A DNA stretch of 64,000 nt, taken from the NCBI GenBank assembly GCA_945900775.1, contig CAMDJP010000002.1:1-64000 (forward strand), in the 5' to 3' direction. Source of the stretch: Akkermansia muciniphila (GTDB lineage Bacteria > Verrucomicrobiota > Verrucomicrobiia > Limisphaerales > SIAT01). Of this stretch, positions 1 through 8,330 are shown piece by piece (positions within the stretch are counted from its first letter, which is position 1; each line of letters starts with the position of its first letter). The notes beneath the pieces were generated by a model. That model saw only the letters and a program-made list of their open reading frames with translations, searched no databases and was not told the DNA's origin. Both the position numbers and the translations under genes were made by a program.

Positions 1-23
1 TCGTTTCGGCTGAAACTTTTCCT

Positions 24-683
24 ATGCAACGTCCATTCGATATAGAACTCGCCAAGCTCAAGGAGAAACTCCTGTTAATGGCTGGCACGGCCGAAGCCTC
101 CGTCCAAAACGCCATCCGCGCGCTCATCGAGCGCGACAGCGTTCTCGCCGAGAAAGTGAAGGCTGATGATGACCTGCTCGACCGCTTCGAGATGGAAGTG
201 GATGAGGAAGCGATTAACCTCCTTGCAATGGCTCCGCTCGCGACTGACCTGCGGGCTGTCACCGTAGCGATGAAAATCTCGCACGACCTCGAGCGCGTAG
301 GTGATGAAGCAACAGCCATCGCCAAGCGCGTGTTGGAGCTGAACCGTGAACCGCAACTCAAGGAGTACGTGGACATCCCGAAGATGGGGCGTCTCGCCAC
401 TTCCCTGCTCCACTCCGCACTCGACGCCTTTGTACACCAGCGACCAGATCAGGCCCGGCTCATTATCCCAGCCGATAACGAGGTGGACCAGCTACACAAG
501 CAGATCAACCGTGAGCTGACCTCTTTGATTGAGCAGGACAAAGCAAACGTCCGACGCTGCCTGAATCTCATCGTGATCATTAAACGCCTCGAGCGCGTCG
601 CAGACCACGCCACCAACATCGCTGAGGACGTCGTCTATCTTCACGAAGCGACCGACATCCGCCACGCGGACCACGCTGAGTGA
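24..683 (+). CDS. phoU: phosphate transport system regulator PhoU
   Basis: 219-residue protein of usual PhoU length with two PhoU helical bundles, roughly residues 15-105 and 120-205. The repeated signature is visible as DLRAVTVAMKISHDLERVGDEA in the first half (around 77-98) and the matching VIIKRLERVADHATNIAEDV in the second (around 184-203), containing the D/ExxxD metal-binding pattern of the family. PhoU is a cytoplasmic peripheral protein that couples the PstSCAB phosphate importer to the PhoR kinase. pst genes are expected upstream but lie outside the window. The gene ends in GAGTGA, which is also the first six bases of the dispersed repeat at 678-724. Confidence 0.95.
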   Translation: MQRPFDIELAKLKEKLLLMAGTAEASVQNAIRALIERDSVLAEKVKADDDLLDRFEMEVDEEAINLLAMAPLATDLRAVTVAMKISHDLERVGDEATAIAKRVLELNREPQLKEYVDIPKMGRLATSLLHSALDAFVHQRPDQARLIIPADNEVDQLHKQINRELTSLIEQDKANVRRCLNLIVIIKRLERVADHATNIAEDVVYLHEATDIRHADHAE

Positions 684-724
684 GAAGTTGAGCCTCACCC
701 AAGACAGAGCGGATACCTGAAACT
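678..724. repeat. dispersed direct repeat, copy A
   Basis: About 47 bp that match 4277-4322 with a one-base indel and roughly five substitutions; the shared core reads TTGAGCCTCACCC. It begins on the last codon and stop of phoU. The remainder of the phoU to 970 gap (725-969) shows no gene, and I see nothing else recognisable in it. Confidence 0.75.
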
Positions 725-969
725 ATGCGACCGGCTGAGTCGCGGCCCAGGTGATGCCCGCTTCCTCGGCACTCGAATACATGCTCGCACGAGCCCGTGG
801 TTTTTGCCGGTAAGTCTAGATCCCAAGTTCAAGAACTAACCTGTTTTCGGGGGCGAGCACTAAACACCTGGCATCTTTTCATCAGAAGAAACAACCGGAC
901 AATTCAGATCAGCTCGGAGATGGGTTGACTACCCGAGTAGATCATTGGAATCGGTCTGCCTAGCCAAGT

Positions 970-3900
970 TTACTTCACATCAATGCGAATCATGTCGCCA
1001 TAGCCCAGTGTCGGCACGGTCAGTGTCATCAGTTCGCCATCCTGCTTGGTGCCGAGTTTGCCGCGGTTGGCGGAGGTCACGGTGCCGACCTTGGTGCCCT
1101 TGGGCAGCCAGACCGCCAGTTTCACGTCCTGCCCCACCTTCTCGTTGAAGTTGGCCAGCGGAAGAAAGTAAACCTTGTCACTACCCTTGACCAGGCGGGT
1201 GTCGATCAACCGAGGCTCGGCGGTCACCACGGGCTGAATCGCGGCCGCTCTGATCATACTCTGGATAAACGCATCGGCCCCCTTGTCGAAGTTGACGGGA
1301 ATCGTGTGCGTGCCCACGCCGCGGTCAGGAACCATCGGCGGCTGTAGTGCGGCCCAAAGATAGGCCATGCCCGGGTAGGCGGCAGCGTAATGAACCGTAC
1401 CGCTGCCGAGCTTGCGCGTGATGACAGCCGGGGATTTGTCGTCGGAGAAAGTGGCGCTCACCTTGGCGTCCGACGCGGGCTTGATGCGTTCCCTAGTGGA
1501 GAGCGCAGGGAATTGGAACGCATCGCCGTTGACGCTCGCCGTCGCTTTGATGAACGGCAACTCCTGCCGTGGGCGCAGGAACGTGTCCTTCTCTTGCACC
1601 GTGCGCGACTCGACACCGAGGAGCTTCGATAGCTCGGGATTGGCTTCACGATAGGAGCCGTATCGTCCGACGCCGGCGGTGGCGACCAACGTGCCGCCGT
1701 CCTTCACCCATTTCTCCAGCGCTTTAGCGCTCACGCCCGGAATCGAATCGCCGACGAGAAACACCAGCTTGTAGCCCTTGAGAATGTCGGCATTGAGGTC
1801 TTCTTCAACCAAGAGATCGGGGGAAACACCAGCGAAGGTCAGCGCCTTCCACAGCCCTAGGCGTTCGATGTGGTGATGCAGGCGGGTTTTGCGGAAGTCG
1901 GCGTCGAAGAGGCTGTGACTGGCTTGGTCACCGGCGATGCCCGCCAAGTCCCAGCGCTCGGTGGAGTCGGAGAGCAGGATCGCCACTTGCGACGGCACCA
2001 CCGCCGACTGCGGCAGCACATCCTCCACCAGCGCCATCGAGTGATTGATATCGCGAATCTGGCGGTAGCGGTCGTGGTCGCGGTGGTCGATGTGGTTCTC
2101 GGTGAAGCACTCGTTCATGCCGATGCCGAAGTAGTCCAGCGCCTTGGCGCCGTGCGCCAGGTGGGAGAACGCGGTGCGGACGAAGGACGCCTCGGTGTTG
2201 CCGGGGCTGTGCGGCATGGTGTATTGGCGGTTGAGCGCCTTGGGGTTAAATCGCATGCCGGTGCGGAAGTGCTCGGCGACATAGCCGTTGATCATCGGTC
2301 CGGGCTGGGCGACCTGCCAGAAATACTCACTGTGACGACCGTAGTCGGCGGCGCCGCGACGGAACCAGTGGACATACATCGGAATTGTGGGCAGGTAGAA
2401 CGGATGCGCCGAGTAGTTGGCGCCTGCGAGGACATCGGGGCCGAGCATGGCCTTGATGTTCCGATTGCCCTCGGCGACATGGCCGATTGCCAAGTCTTCA
2501 TAGAAGAGACTCGAATCAACATAGAGTCGCGGATTGGACGTGGCAGCGGCAGCGGAGGAGTCGGGCTTGGCGGCAGGGGGGTTCTGACCGGGGAACTTTT
2601 TCTTGTACCACTCGGTCCACATGACGGGGAGCTGATCCCTCTTGCCGCCGGTAGCGGAGCTAACCCATTCGGAGAAATGAATCTCATCGCCGTAGTCGAA
2701 GAAGCGGAGTTGCGCCAGCAGGCCGGCCTTCTCCATGGCGACCTTGGCCTTGCCGATGCCGTCGGGCGTGGGTGAATTGCGGAAGCTCATCGACTGCGCC
2801 GACTTGGTCAGTGGCAGGCCCATGGATGCCATGACCTCCTTGCTCTGAATGGTGGAGGGGAAAGCACGCATCCCGATGGCCTTGTAGAGCTCGCCGTACT
2901 TGGCGCCGTACTGGCCGGGCTGATTGGCATGGATCCAACCGCCGTACGCTAGCGGGACGGTCGGGTTCTTGCCGGGCGCTGGAGTCTTGGCGAGGAGCGC
3001 CAACTTGGCATCGATCTGCTCGACCGCGGTGACGGGCACTTCACCCTTGCCAGGGTAAGACGGCAGGTAGACGTGGACGGAGCCGGCATCGGAGCTGAGC
3101 TTCTTCTCCACGGCACCACCTGTGCGGCGTATCTGCAACTCAAAGTTCCCGCCGCTGAACACCGCCATCGAGAAGTGGCTGGTGTCCTGCTTGGTCAGCG
3201 GTGCCCATCCGCTGGTCGCGCCTGGAGCCAGGTCTTTGGCGATCGGGCCCGGCTCAGCCGCGCTCCAGGGAATGCGGTTGTAGGCATAATACACTGTGAC
3301 AGACAGCGGCTTATCGCCCTTGTTGATCACCGCCGCTTCGTAGCGCGCCCCGCGCATGTCGCGGAAAGCATTGAGAATCGGATAGAGCGAGCCGCCCGGC
3401 CCGCCGCCGCCGACGTAGAACCAAGTTTCCTTGTTGGGCTTGCCATCGGCACCTACGAAATCGGTCATGTCGGTGGTCATGTAAATAAGATCGATGTTGC
3501 GATCCGCCGCCACGCCGTCGGGGCTTGGATTCTCGATACCTTCGAACGTGATCTTCACTTCGCCCGCCTTCACGCCACTCACATCCATCGGCTCCTCGAA
3601 CAGGCCTTCGGGGCCCCACGAGGGATCGTGCTGGGCCATGAGTTTGGGACTGCCAAATCCCGCCCGAGGATTATCCTTTGCGCCCATAATTTTCTCGGCC
3701 AAGGCCTTGCCCGACTGCGTGACCTTCACCTTGAATCGCAGGTCGCTGAAGGCCGGATACTCGTAGCGGACCCAGAGGCGGTAGTTGCCGTCGACGGGCG
3801 CGTTGCCGGTAAGAACAGCGACGCCGGACTTGGCACGAGCCGGCAGGTGCAGCAAGCGTTCGCCGCCGATGTGGCCAAAGCCGATGATGTCCACGTTGTA

Positions 3901-4080
3901 GTTGCCCTCGCCGTTCTTGATGACCTTCCAGCCGCTGGCGATTTTGGCGTCCTCGGCCTCCATGGGCAGGGCGGGCTTGAGCGTGGGCGCGACCGCCGCC
4001 TGTGTCATTAGCGTCGACGCCGACAACGCTGCGAGCAATGCGATAGTGGCAAGCAACCGGCGAGTGATGCGACTGAACAT
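970..4080 (-). CDS. secreted glycoside-hydrolase-like multidomain protein
   Basis: Large exported protein of 1036 residues. I chose ATG 4080 because AGGAG lies 8 bases upstream and it starts a normal signal peptide (MFSRITRRLLATIALLAALS); in-frame starts at 4140 (ATG) and 4146 (TTG) give an unlikely N-terminal extension. After the signal comes a beta-sandwich, carbohydrate-binding-like region (YRLWVRYEY), then a middle part that resembles a TIM-barrel glycosidase, then a class I glutamine-amidotransferase-like domain (KGYKLVFLVGDSIPGVS, GGTLVATAGVGRYG) like the trimerisation domain of GH42 beta-galactosidases, and a beta-sandwich tail. Substrate and catalytic residues cannot be assigned. It stands alone, convergent with phoU. 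Confidence 0.7.
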   Translation of the reverse strand: MFSRITRRLLATIALLAALSASTLMTQAAVAPTLKPALPMEAEDAKIASGWKVIKNGEGNYNVDIIGFGHIGGERLLHLPARAKSGVAVLTGNAPVDGNYRLWVRYEYPAFSDLRFKVKVTQSGKALAEKIMGAKDNPRAGFGSPKLMAQHDPSWGPEGLFEEPMDVSGVKAGEVKITFEGIENPSPDGVAADRNIDLIYMTTDMTDFVGADGKPNKETWFYVGGGGPGGSLYPILNAFRDMRGARYEAAVINKGDKPLSVTVYYAYNRIPWSAAEPGPIAKDLAPGATSGWAPLTKQDTSHFSMAVFSGGNFELQIRRTGGAVEKKLSSDAGSVHVYLPSYPGKGEVPVTAVEQIDAKLALLAKTPAPGKNPTVPLAYGGWIHANQPGQYGAKYGELYKAIGMRAFPSTIQSKEVMASMGLPLTKSAQSMSFRNSPTPDGIGKAKVAMEKAGLLAQLRFFDYGDEIHFSEWVSSATGGKRDQLPVMWTEWYKKKFPGQNPPAAKPDSSAAAATSNPRLYVDSSLFYEDLAIGHVAEGNRNIKAMLGPDVLAGANYSAHPFYLPTIPMYVHWFRRGAADYGRHSEYFWQVAQPGPMINGYVAEHFRTGMRFNPKALNRQYTMPHSPGNTEASFVRTAFSHLAHGAKALDYFGIGMNECFTENHIDHRDHDRYRQIRDINHSMALVEDVLPQSAVVPSQVAILLSDSTERWDLAGIAGDQASHSLFDADFRKTRLHHHIERLGLWKALTFAGVSPDLLVEEDLNADILKGYKLVFLVGDSIPGVSAKALEKWVKDGGTLVATAGVGRYGSYREANPELSKLLGVESRTVQEKDTFLRPRQELPFIKATASVNGDAFQFPALSTRERIKPASDAKVSATFSDDKSPAVITRKLGSGTVHYAAAYPGMAYLWAALQPPMVPDRGVGTHTIPVNFDKGADAFIQSMIRAAAIQPVVTAEPRLIDTRLVKGSDKVYFLPLANFNEKVGQDVKLAVWLPKGTKVGTVTSANRGKLGTKQDGELMTLTVPTLGYGDMIRIDVK

Positions 4081-4276
4081 GACGGAAACTCCTGGAGAGA
4101 GGACGGTGAGGAACCGACCGATAGGATTTTGATTTTTCATGGGCAAACCTCACCGTAGGCGTCCGAACTGTTGAGACAAGATAAAACGAGCTCTGAAATC
4201 AGCCTCCCCAACTTGGGCACCGCCGAAACCGCAGAAGAGGAGAATCCCGCCCACCGATGCACAGAAAAGGATAATC

Positions 4277-4322
4277 GAGTGAGAACTTGAGCCTCACCCA
4301 GACAGCGCGGGTGCCTGAAGCT
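4277..4322. repeat. dispersed direct repeat, copy B
   Basis: 46 bp, same orientation as 678-724 and about 87-90 percent identical. It lies between the start of the secreted protein gene (4080) and the broken pseudopilin (from 4393). The pair therefore brackets a 3.6-kb unit containing only that gene. Confidence 0.75.
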
Positions 4323-4392
4323 GATTGCAGTTCCGGCAGCAGCCTCGTGGACCGGCGTCAGCGGGCTATATCAGGCCGGATGCCGGGCTTGG

Positions 4393-5187
4393 TCAAAATT
4401 GGGGGCGGTAATATCTTCCCAGACAAGGAGAGGATTGGGTGTCCACGGCCAGGCCGCCAGTGCCATCCGTCAGGCCAAAGTCCAGGGCCCGAAGCGTCGC
4501 CGCCTTGCGGTATTCAGCATGACCGTCGGTGAAGACAAAGTTCCCACCTTGGGAATGATGGTAACTATAATTTTGTGTGCCCGGAGGAAGGCCGACTGTG
4601 CGGGCTGTCGTGTCGTGCCAATGGACGTATTGTCCGGCAGGCCCGCCGAAAACCGTGGCCTCCGCCGGGCGCAAGGCGGTGACCCTCACGAGCCGGATGG
4701 TCTCCTAGATAATGATGATTTCGCTGGGTTTCGGAATCATTTCCAAGCTCTTGTTCATGACAACGGCGTTTGGAAGGTAACTTGTGGCGCTAATGGCGGT
4801 GGCATCGCTCGTATCCCCGGGTTTCCTGGCGTTTGGACAGGAATAAACCTCGCACGAGAAGGTCTGGGCCTGAGCTTGCAGGTAAGGAGCGATGGCTCTG
4901 AGGCAGTTTGGAGGCGCCGCTGGGTTCATGAAATCCGGGACCTCCGACGCCGCCGGTGGTAGCTTCATGTTGTCTCCCTCGTAGAGCATCAGAGCAACGC
5001 CGATTTGTCGCATATTACTGAGGCACTTCGTCTCTCTTGCCTTCATCTTGGCTTTGCTTAGCGCGGGCAACAGCATCGAGGCCAGAATGCCGATGATGGC
5101 GATGACCACGAGGAGCTCAATGAGCGTGAAGGCGCGCGAACCCGACCGGAGCCGGCCCAAATAAATCTGGGTAGGGATGAATCTCAT
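4393..5187 (-). pseudogene. type II secretion-like pseudopilin interrupted by an amber codon
   Basis: The 5' part (5187 to 4708) encodes a prepilin with a short basic leader, the [20 protein letters not shown] helix and the [16 protein letters not shown] stretch typical of verrucomicrobial pseudopilins. A TAG at 4707-4705 stops the frame. The same frame then continues without another stop to TGA at 4395-4393 and encodes the family's normal C-terminal H-x9-DG end (HHSQGGNFVFTDGHAEY). The residues around the stop, IIII-stop-ETIRLVRVTALRP, suit a Gln (CAG to TAG). So this is a 264-codon gene split by one substitution, not two genes. A truncated 160-residue pilin could still be made. Confidence 0.8.
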
Positions 5188-5825
5188 CAGCGTGCGGAGG
5201 TTAGATGCTCAAACAGATACCAGAACGGTAGCGTCAGCGCCAGTCCCAAAAGGGACTTTCACCGCCGTGGCCGGAAATGACGCATCTCCTGTAGCCCGAT
5301 TGTCTCATTTCCAAGCATTTGCGCGTCTTCCTAGTAAGACTATCGTAGTTTTAGCAAATCGTATGCCGCGGCACGGGTGCGAGGCCGTTCAAGGCTTGAA
5401 AAGCTGATAGGGAATTGCTTTCGCGCCCGCCGCACTGGAAACGGTCAGGCCGAGGATCGGCGTCGGGGAGTGAGGGGGGTCTGATTCCGGAGGGGCGTCT
5501 TTTCCTTCTGGTCGGTCGCTGGAATTACGAAAAGTTTGCACGGTCAATCGCTGAGTTGGAAAAAATAATTGCGGCGTGCTGGCGGCGTTGACGGACCCGA
5601 ATGGGAATGTGATGGAATTGCCTGTGCCTATTTCGAGCCGGCGGCTTTTCCCGCGGATAAAGGCACGACTTCCAGCAGTGCAGTTTTGCCCGTTTCCTTG
5701 CTGCGGGCAGCGGTCGAACCGCAAAACCGACGCGAGCTTGCAACATCTGACAAAACGATGCTTGCCAACCGCTCATAAACGGAGAAAATCATGGTTAATG
5801 AACCCGACGCAAAAGCAATTCTCCC

Positions 5826-5854
5826 TAAACCGCGTAGCGTTCATTCCTATCAGT
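5826..5854 (+). repeat. 39-bp dispersed repeat, internally deleted copy
   Basis: TAAACCGCGTAGCGTTCA followed directly by TTCCTATCAGT. Compared with the full copies it lacks nine bases (GAAAGCAAA) in the middle. Confidence 0.75.
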
Positions 5855-5874
5855 CCGTTCCCACGTTTGAGGAA

Positions 5875-5913
5875 TAAACCGCGTAGCGTCCAGAAAGCAA
5901 ATTCCTATCAGTT
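5875..5913 (+). repeat. 39-bp dispersed repeat, full copy
   Basis: 39 bp starting TAAACCGCGTAGCGTCCAG and ending TTCCTATCAGTT; 38 of 39 bases match the copy at 7736-7774. Confidence 0.85.
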
Positions 5914-5956
5914 TTGCGATAGAGGCGTCTAACAAAGCGTTTGGCGCACAAATTTT

Positions 5957-6739
5957 GTGAGAACTTCTCATATTCCACGCAACATGCGTGAGGGCTGCGC
6001 GTTAGTGCGTGCTTTTACCCTCATCGAACTGCTCGTCGTCATCGCCATCATCGGCATCCTTGCATCAATGCTCCTGCCCGCTCTCAGCGGAGCCAAGCGC
6101 AAGGCGCGCGACACCGTGTGCCGGAGCAACATGGACCAGATTGCGAAGGCGATGCTGATGTACGCGGGTGACAACGACGACACGTTGGTGGACCTGAACC
6201 GGAACGCCTATCAGGTGACCAACACGGGCAATTGGTGGTTCGACATCCTCAGCCAGGGCCAGTATGTGCCCAGCGACAATAACGACCGCAACGTGGGAGC
6301 TGCGGCTCCAGTCTGGCGCTGTCCTGGCGTGGCCGACAAAGACATCGGCTGGGGTTTGGGCTATGGCCCACTTGAATCTCGGATCATCCGGTACCGCTAC
6401 AATCAGGCGGCTGGGCCTGTAAACGGCGGCGTTCTTGGTAGTCTGAAGCTAGCCCAAATCCAGCGCACATCGCAAGTTTGGCTCATGGGCGACACCGGCC
6501 GGCCCAGAGGCCCCACCGAGGCCGACGTTCCCTCTACCGGTTACACCACGGAGATTGTCACATTCCCTCCCTTCGCTTGGATAATGGGAAGTCCGGCAAA
6601 CAAGCGGCCGGCTTGTCGCCACGGTATTGGTGGCGATGCCCGTGGCAGCGTGGTTTTCGTGGATGGCCATACCGAGGCTTGGACTTACGAGGATTTCAAG
6701 AACAACAAAGACGACGTCTTTGCCGTGAACAACCTCTAA
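5957..6739 (+). CDS. type II secretion-like pseudopilin (H-x9-DG family)
   Basis: 260 residues from GTG 5957 (ATG 5984 is an alternative and gives a more usual leader, [16 protein letters not shown]). It has a prepilin peptidase-type leader ending before [20 protein letters not shown], a single N-terminal transmembrane helix, a globular domain with the [20 protein letters not shown] stretch, and a C-terminal [13 protein letters not shown] segment, the usual end of this PVC-enriched family. These proteins are thought to be exported and processed like pseudopilins; their substrates are generally unknown. A truncated pseudopilin gene follows 12 bases downstream, so the two may be co-transcribed. 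Confidence 0.85.
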   Translation: MRTSHIPRNMREGCALVRAFTLIELLVVIAIIGILASMLLPALSGAKRKARDTVCRSNMDQIAKAMLMYAGDNDDTLVDLNRNAYQVTNTGNWWFDILSQGQYVPSDNNDRNVGAAAPVWRCPGVADKDIGWGLGYGPLESRIIRYRYNQAAGPVNGGVLGSLKLAQIQRTSQVWLMGDTGRPRGPTEADVPSTGYTTEIVTFPPFAWIMGSPANKRPACRHGIGGDARGSVVFVDGHTEAWTYEDFKNNKDDVFAVNNL

Positions 6740-6751
6740 CCCCTCATTTTT

Positions 6752-6955
6752 ATGAAAAACCACACGAGATCCTTCGCCAAAGGCTTCACGCTTATCGAGT
6801 TGCTCGTGGTCATCGCGATTATCGGGATTCTCGCATCGATGCTTTTGCCGGCACTCGCTGGAGCCAAAATCAAAGCTCACGCCATGAAGTGCAACAACAA
6901 CACCAAGCAGTTGTTGCTTGCAGCCAGTGTTTTCCAGCAAACATCAGCGCCATGA
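6752..6955 (+). pseudogene. truncated pseudopilin N-terminus
   Basis: 67 residues only: basic leader [11 protein letters not shown], the [20 protein letters not shown] helix, then [22 protein letters not shown] and stop. Family members normally continue for 100-200 more residues with a globular domain, all missing here. The break falls where other members read a tyrosine/asp motif, and the stop overlaps the start of the LURP-one-like gene as ATGA. This looks like a recombination join of a pilin 5' end to another gene. It may still be expressed as a membrane miniprotein. Confidence 0.7.
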
Positions 6956-7566
6956 TTCCCGCACTCGCGAGCTACCTGATCAAAGAGCACGTCGGCGTTT
7001 TCAATATGCGCGGCACGTACGACATTTTCGACCCGACCACGGGCGGGCAGATCGCGCTGGCGCAGGAAAAGAAAGGGCTGATGTACATCATCGGTGGCCT
7101 GCTTGTGAACAAGCGCATGTTGCCCACACGCATAGACGTTCACGAAGGCGCGGATGAAAACGGCCCGATTGCGTTTTCCATCACACGCGGCTTTTCGTTT
7201 TTTCGTCCCACGGTGAATGTGGTCGCTGGCGACGGAAGTTTGATCGGCAGTTTCAAAACACGGCTGCTGACGATTGGCGGCAAGTTCGGTGTTTTCGACG
7301 CAAAGGGAAACGAAGTCGCGCAGGTGAAAGGCAACTGGCTCAGTTGGGACTTCCGTTTTGTCGCAGCCAATGGAACGGAACTGGGCGTGGTATCGCGCCA
7401 GTGGAGCGGTCTCGCGAAGGAGCTTTTCACCTCGGCGGATAACTACGTGGTGGCCATCCACAATCCCGATCCGGTGGCATCCATCCTCCTGCTCGCAGCA
7501 GGTCTCGCGGTGGACACCGTGTATAAAGAAGACGCGGGCGGCGGCGGATTGAGCATCGGCGAATAA
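6952..7566 (+). CDS. LURP-one-related / phospholipid scramblase-like protein
   Basis: 204 residues from ATG 6952, which overlaps the stop of the truncated pilin. The sequence begins [19 protein letters not shown] and contains repeated strand-rich segments such as [33 protein letters not shown] and [18 protein letters not shown], the pattern of the tubby-like LOR/scramblase fold (twelve-stranded barrel around a hydrophobic helix). The C-terminal [19 protein letters not shown] helix fits the buried helix of the fold. Function in bacteria is not established; membrane association is possible. Confidence 0.75.
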   Translation: MIPALASYLIKEHVGVFNMRGTYDIFDPTTGGQIALAQEKKGLMYIIGGLLVNKRMLPTRIDVHEGADENGPIAFSITRGFSFFRPTVNVVAGDGSLIGSFKTRLLTIGGKFGVFDAKGNEVAQVKGNWLSWDFRFVAANGTELGVVSRQWSGLAKELFTSADNYVVAIHNPDPVASILLLAAGLAVDTVYKEDAGGGGLSIGE

Positions 7567-7658
7567 GGCGTTTTTTTAACGCAGTTGGTGCGAATATAGG
7601 CTTGCCTTGGTGCTAATCGAGGCGGGTAATTTCAAGCGGAATAACAAGGAGTCATTCT

Positions 7659-8024
7659 ATGAAAAACACCGCCCAGTCGTTCGTTCGCGCTGCCCGCCGT
7701 GGCATCGCCCGTCCCCGCCGATACCCAGTCTGTGATAAACCGCGTAGCGTTCAGAAAGCAAATTCCTATCAGTTGCTCCATACGTTGGGCAGTTCATCCT
7801 TGGTCCAATGCAGGCTCCACACAGGCCGCACCCATCAAATCCGAGTGCACATGAAACACATCGGCCATCCTCTGCTGGGAGACTCCACCTATGGACGCCC
7901 GGCACGTCAACAGGAAGTCCCGCGCGTCATGCTCCATGCGCATCAACTGGCGTTCACCCACCCTGCGCTTTTGAAGCGAATGCAATTCACCGCTAAACAA
8001 ACCGATGCAAATCTACGTCGCTAA
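7659..8024 (+). pseudogene. chimeric ORF: leader, dispersed repeat, RluA-type pseudouridine synthase C-terminus
   Basis: 121 codons preceded by a perfect Shine-Dalgarno AAGGAG (7646-7651, 7 bases from the ATG). Residues 1-20 ([15 protein letters not shown]) resemble a pseudopilin leader but no FTLIEL helix follows. The 39-bp repeat (7736-7774) is translated as [12 protein letters not shown], and from there the frame matches the C-terminal third of RluA-family enzymes: [33 protein letters not shown] and [15 protein letters not shown]. The catalytic domain (RLDxxTSG motif) is absent, so it cannot be an active synthase. The join to the RluA part lies at the repeat end. Confidence 0.8.
7736..7774 (+). 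repeat. 39-bp dispersed repeat, full copy inside the chimeric ORF
   Basis: Differs from 5875-5913 at one base. Sits exactly between the leader-like 5' part and the RluA-like 3' part of the ORF at 7659-8024. Confidence 0.85.
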
Positions 8025-8262
8025 ATCCGGCCAACAAACCGGCCCATTTTCACGAGAACAGCTTCAATCCATGCTTGGAACCGGAATAGTGACATTGACG
8101 GACTCCGCGTGGCATGAAGGCTTGGAGTCATGGTTGCCGTTACACCAAGTCCTCAACGTCAGTCCGCCATTGCCTGTCGCTAGTCAGCCTCCGCCGTTGC
8201 GGGATACTGGCACCAGAGCGCCCCTAAGTTCCGCAAGGCTTGCATCCTTCGGCATTCGCTGA
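8005..8262 (+). CDS. GYF_2 (DUF4339) domain protein, short
   Basis: 85 residues. Residues 1-52 ([33 protein letters not shown]) fit the GYF_2 domain, a small fold found at the N-terminus of many PVC membrane proteins and presumed to bind proline-rich or other peptides. Family proteins usually continue into transmembrane segments; here a proline-rich tail ([16 protein letters not shown]) is followed by an early stop, so it may be truncated. It overlaps the chimeric ORF by 20 bases in another frame. Its place at the end of the disordered patch supports decay. Confidence 0.6.
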   Translation: MQIYVAKSGQQTGPFSREQLQSMLGTGIVTLTDSAWHEGLESWLPLHQVLNVSPPLPVASQPPPLRDTGTRAPLSSARLASFGIR

Positions 8263-8330
8263 CACCTTACTTATGCCCCTCGACGCCCTCTTCTACTTTT
8301 TCGATCGCTGAGCCACGCGCTCAGGAATCC

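Larger units (their letters stand above)
5188..5956. other. gene-poor stretch with repeat copies and possible gene debris
   Basis: No convincing intact gene. At 5555-5680 on the plus strand a short frame reads LAALTDPNGNVMELPVPI, which resembles the C-terminal strand of a glyoxalase/VOC-type protein but has no supporting upstream domain. A degenerate inverted version of the 39-bp repeat lies at about 5403-5425 (CTGATAGGGAATTGCTTTCG), and two direct copies lie at 5826-5854 and 5875-5913. The stretch is probably decayed sequence. Confidence 0.5.

Noticed and set aside
1870..2775. 301-codon plus-strand open frame
   Set aside because: It is the reverse of the secreted hydrolase coding sequence and shows the low-complexity Val/Gly/Ala pattern of a high-GC shadow.
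5389..5724. 111-codon minus-strand frame ending in KAIPYQLFKP
   Set aside because: No domain, composition not gene-like, and its end is the inverted repeat copy; left as non-coding.
5927..5945. GTCTAAC...GTTTGGC as another attC site
   Set aside because: Boxes are 5 bases apart, no L boxes exist, and the second box breaks the GTTRRRY consensus.
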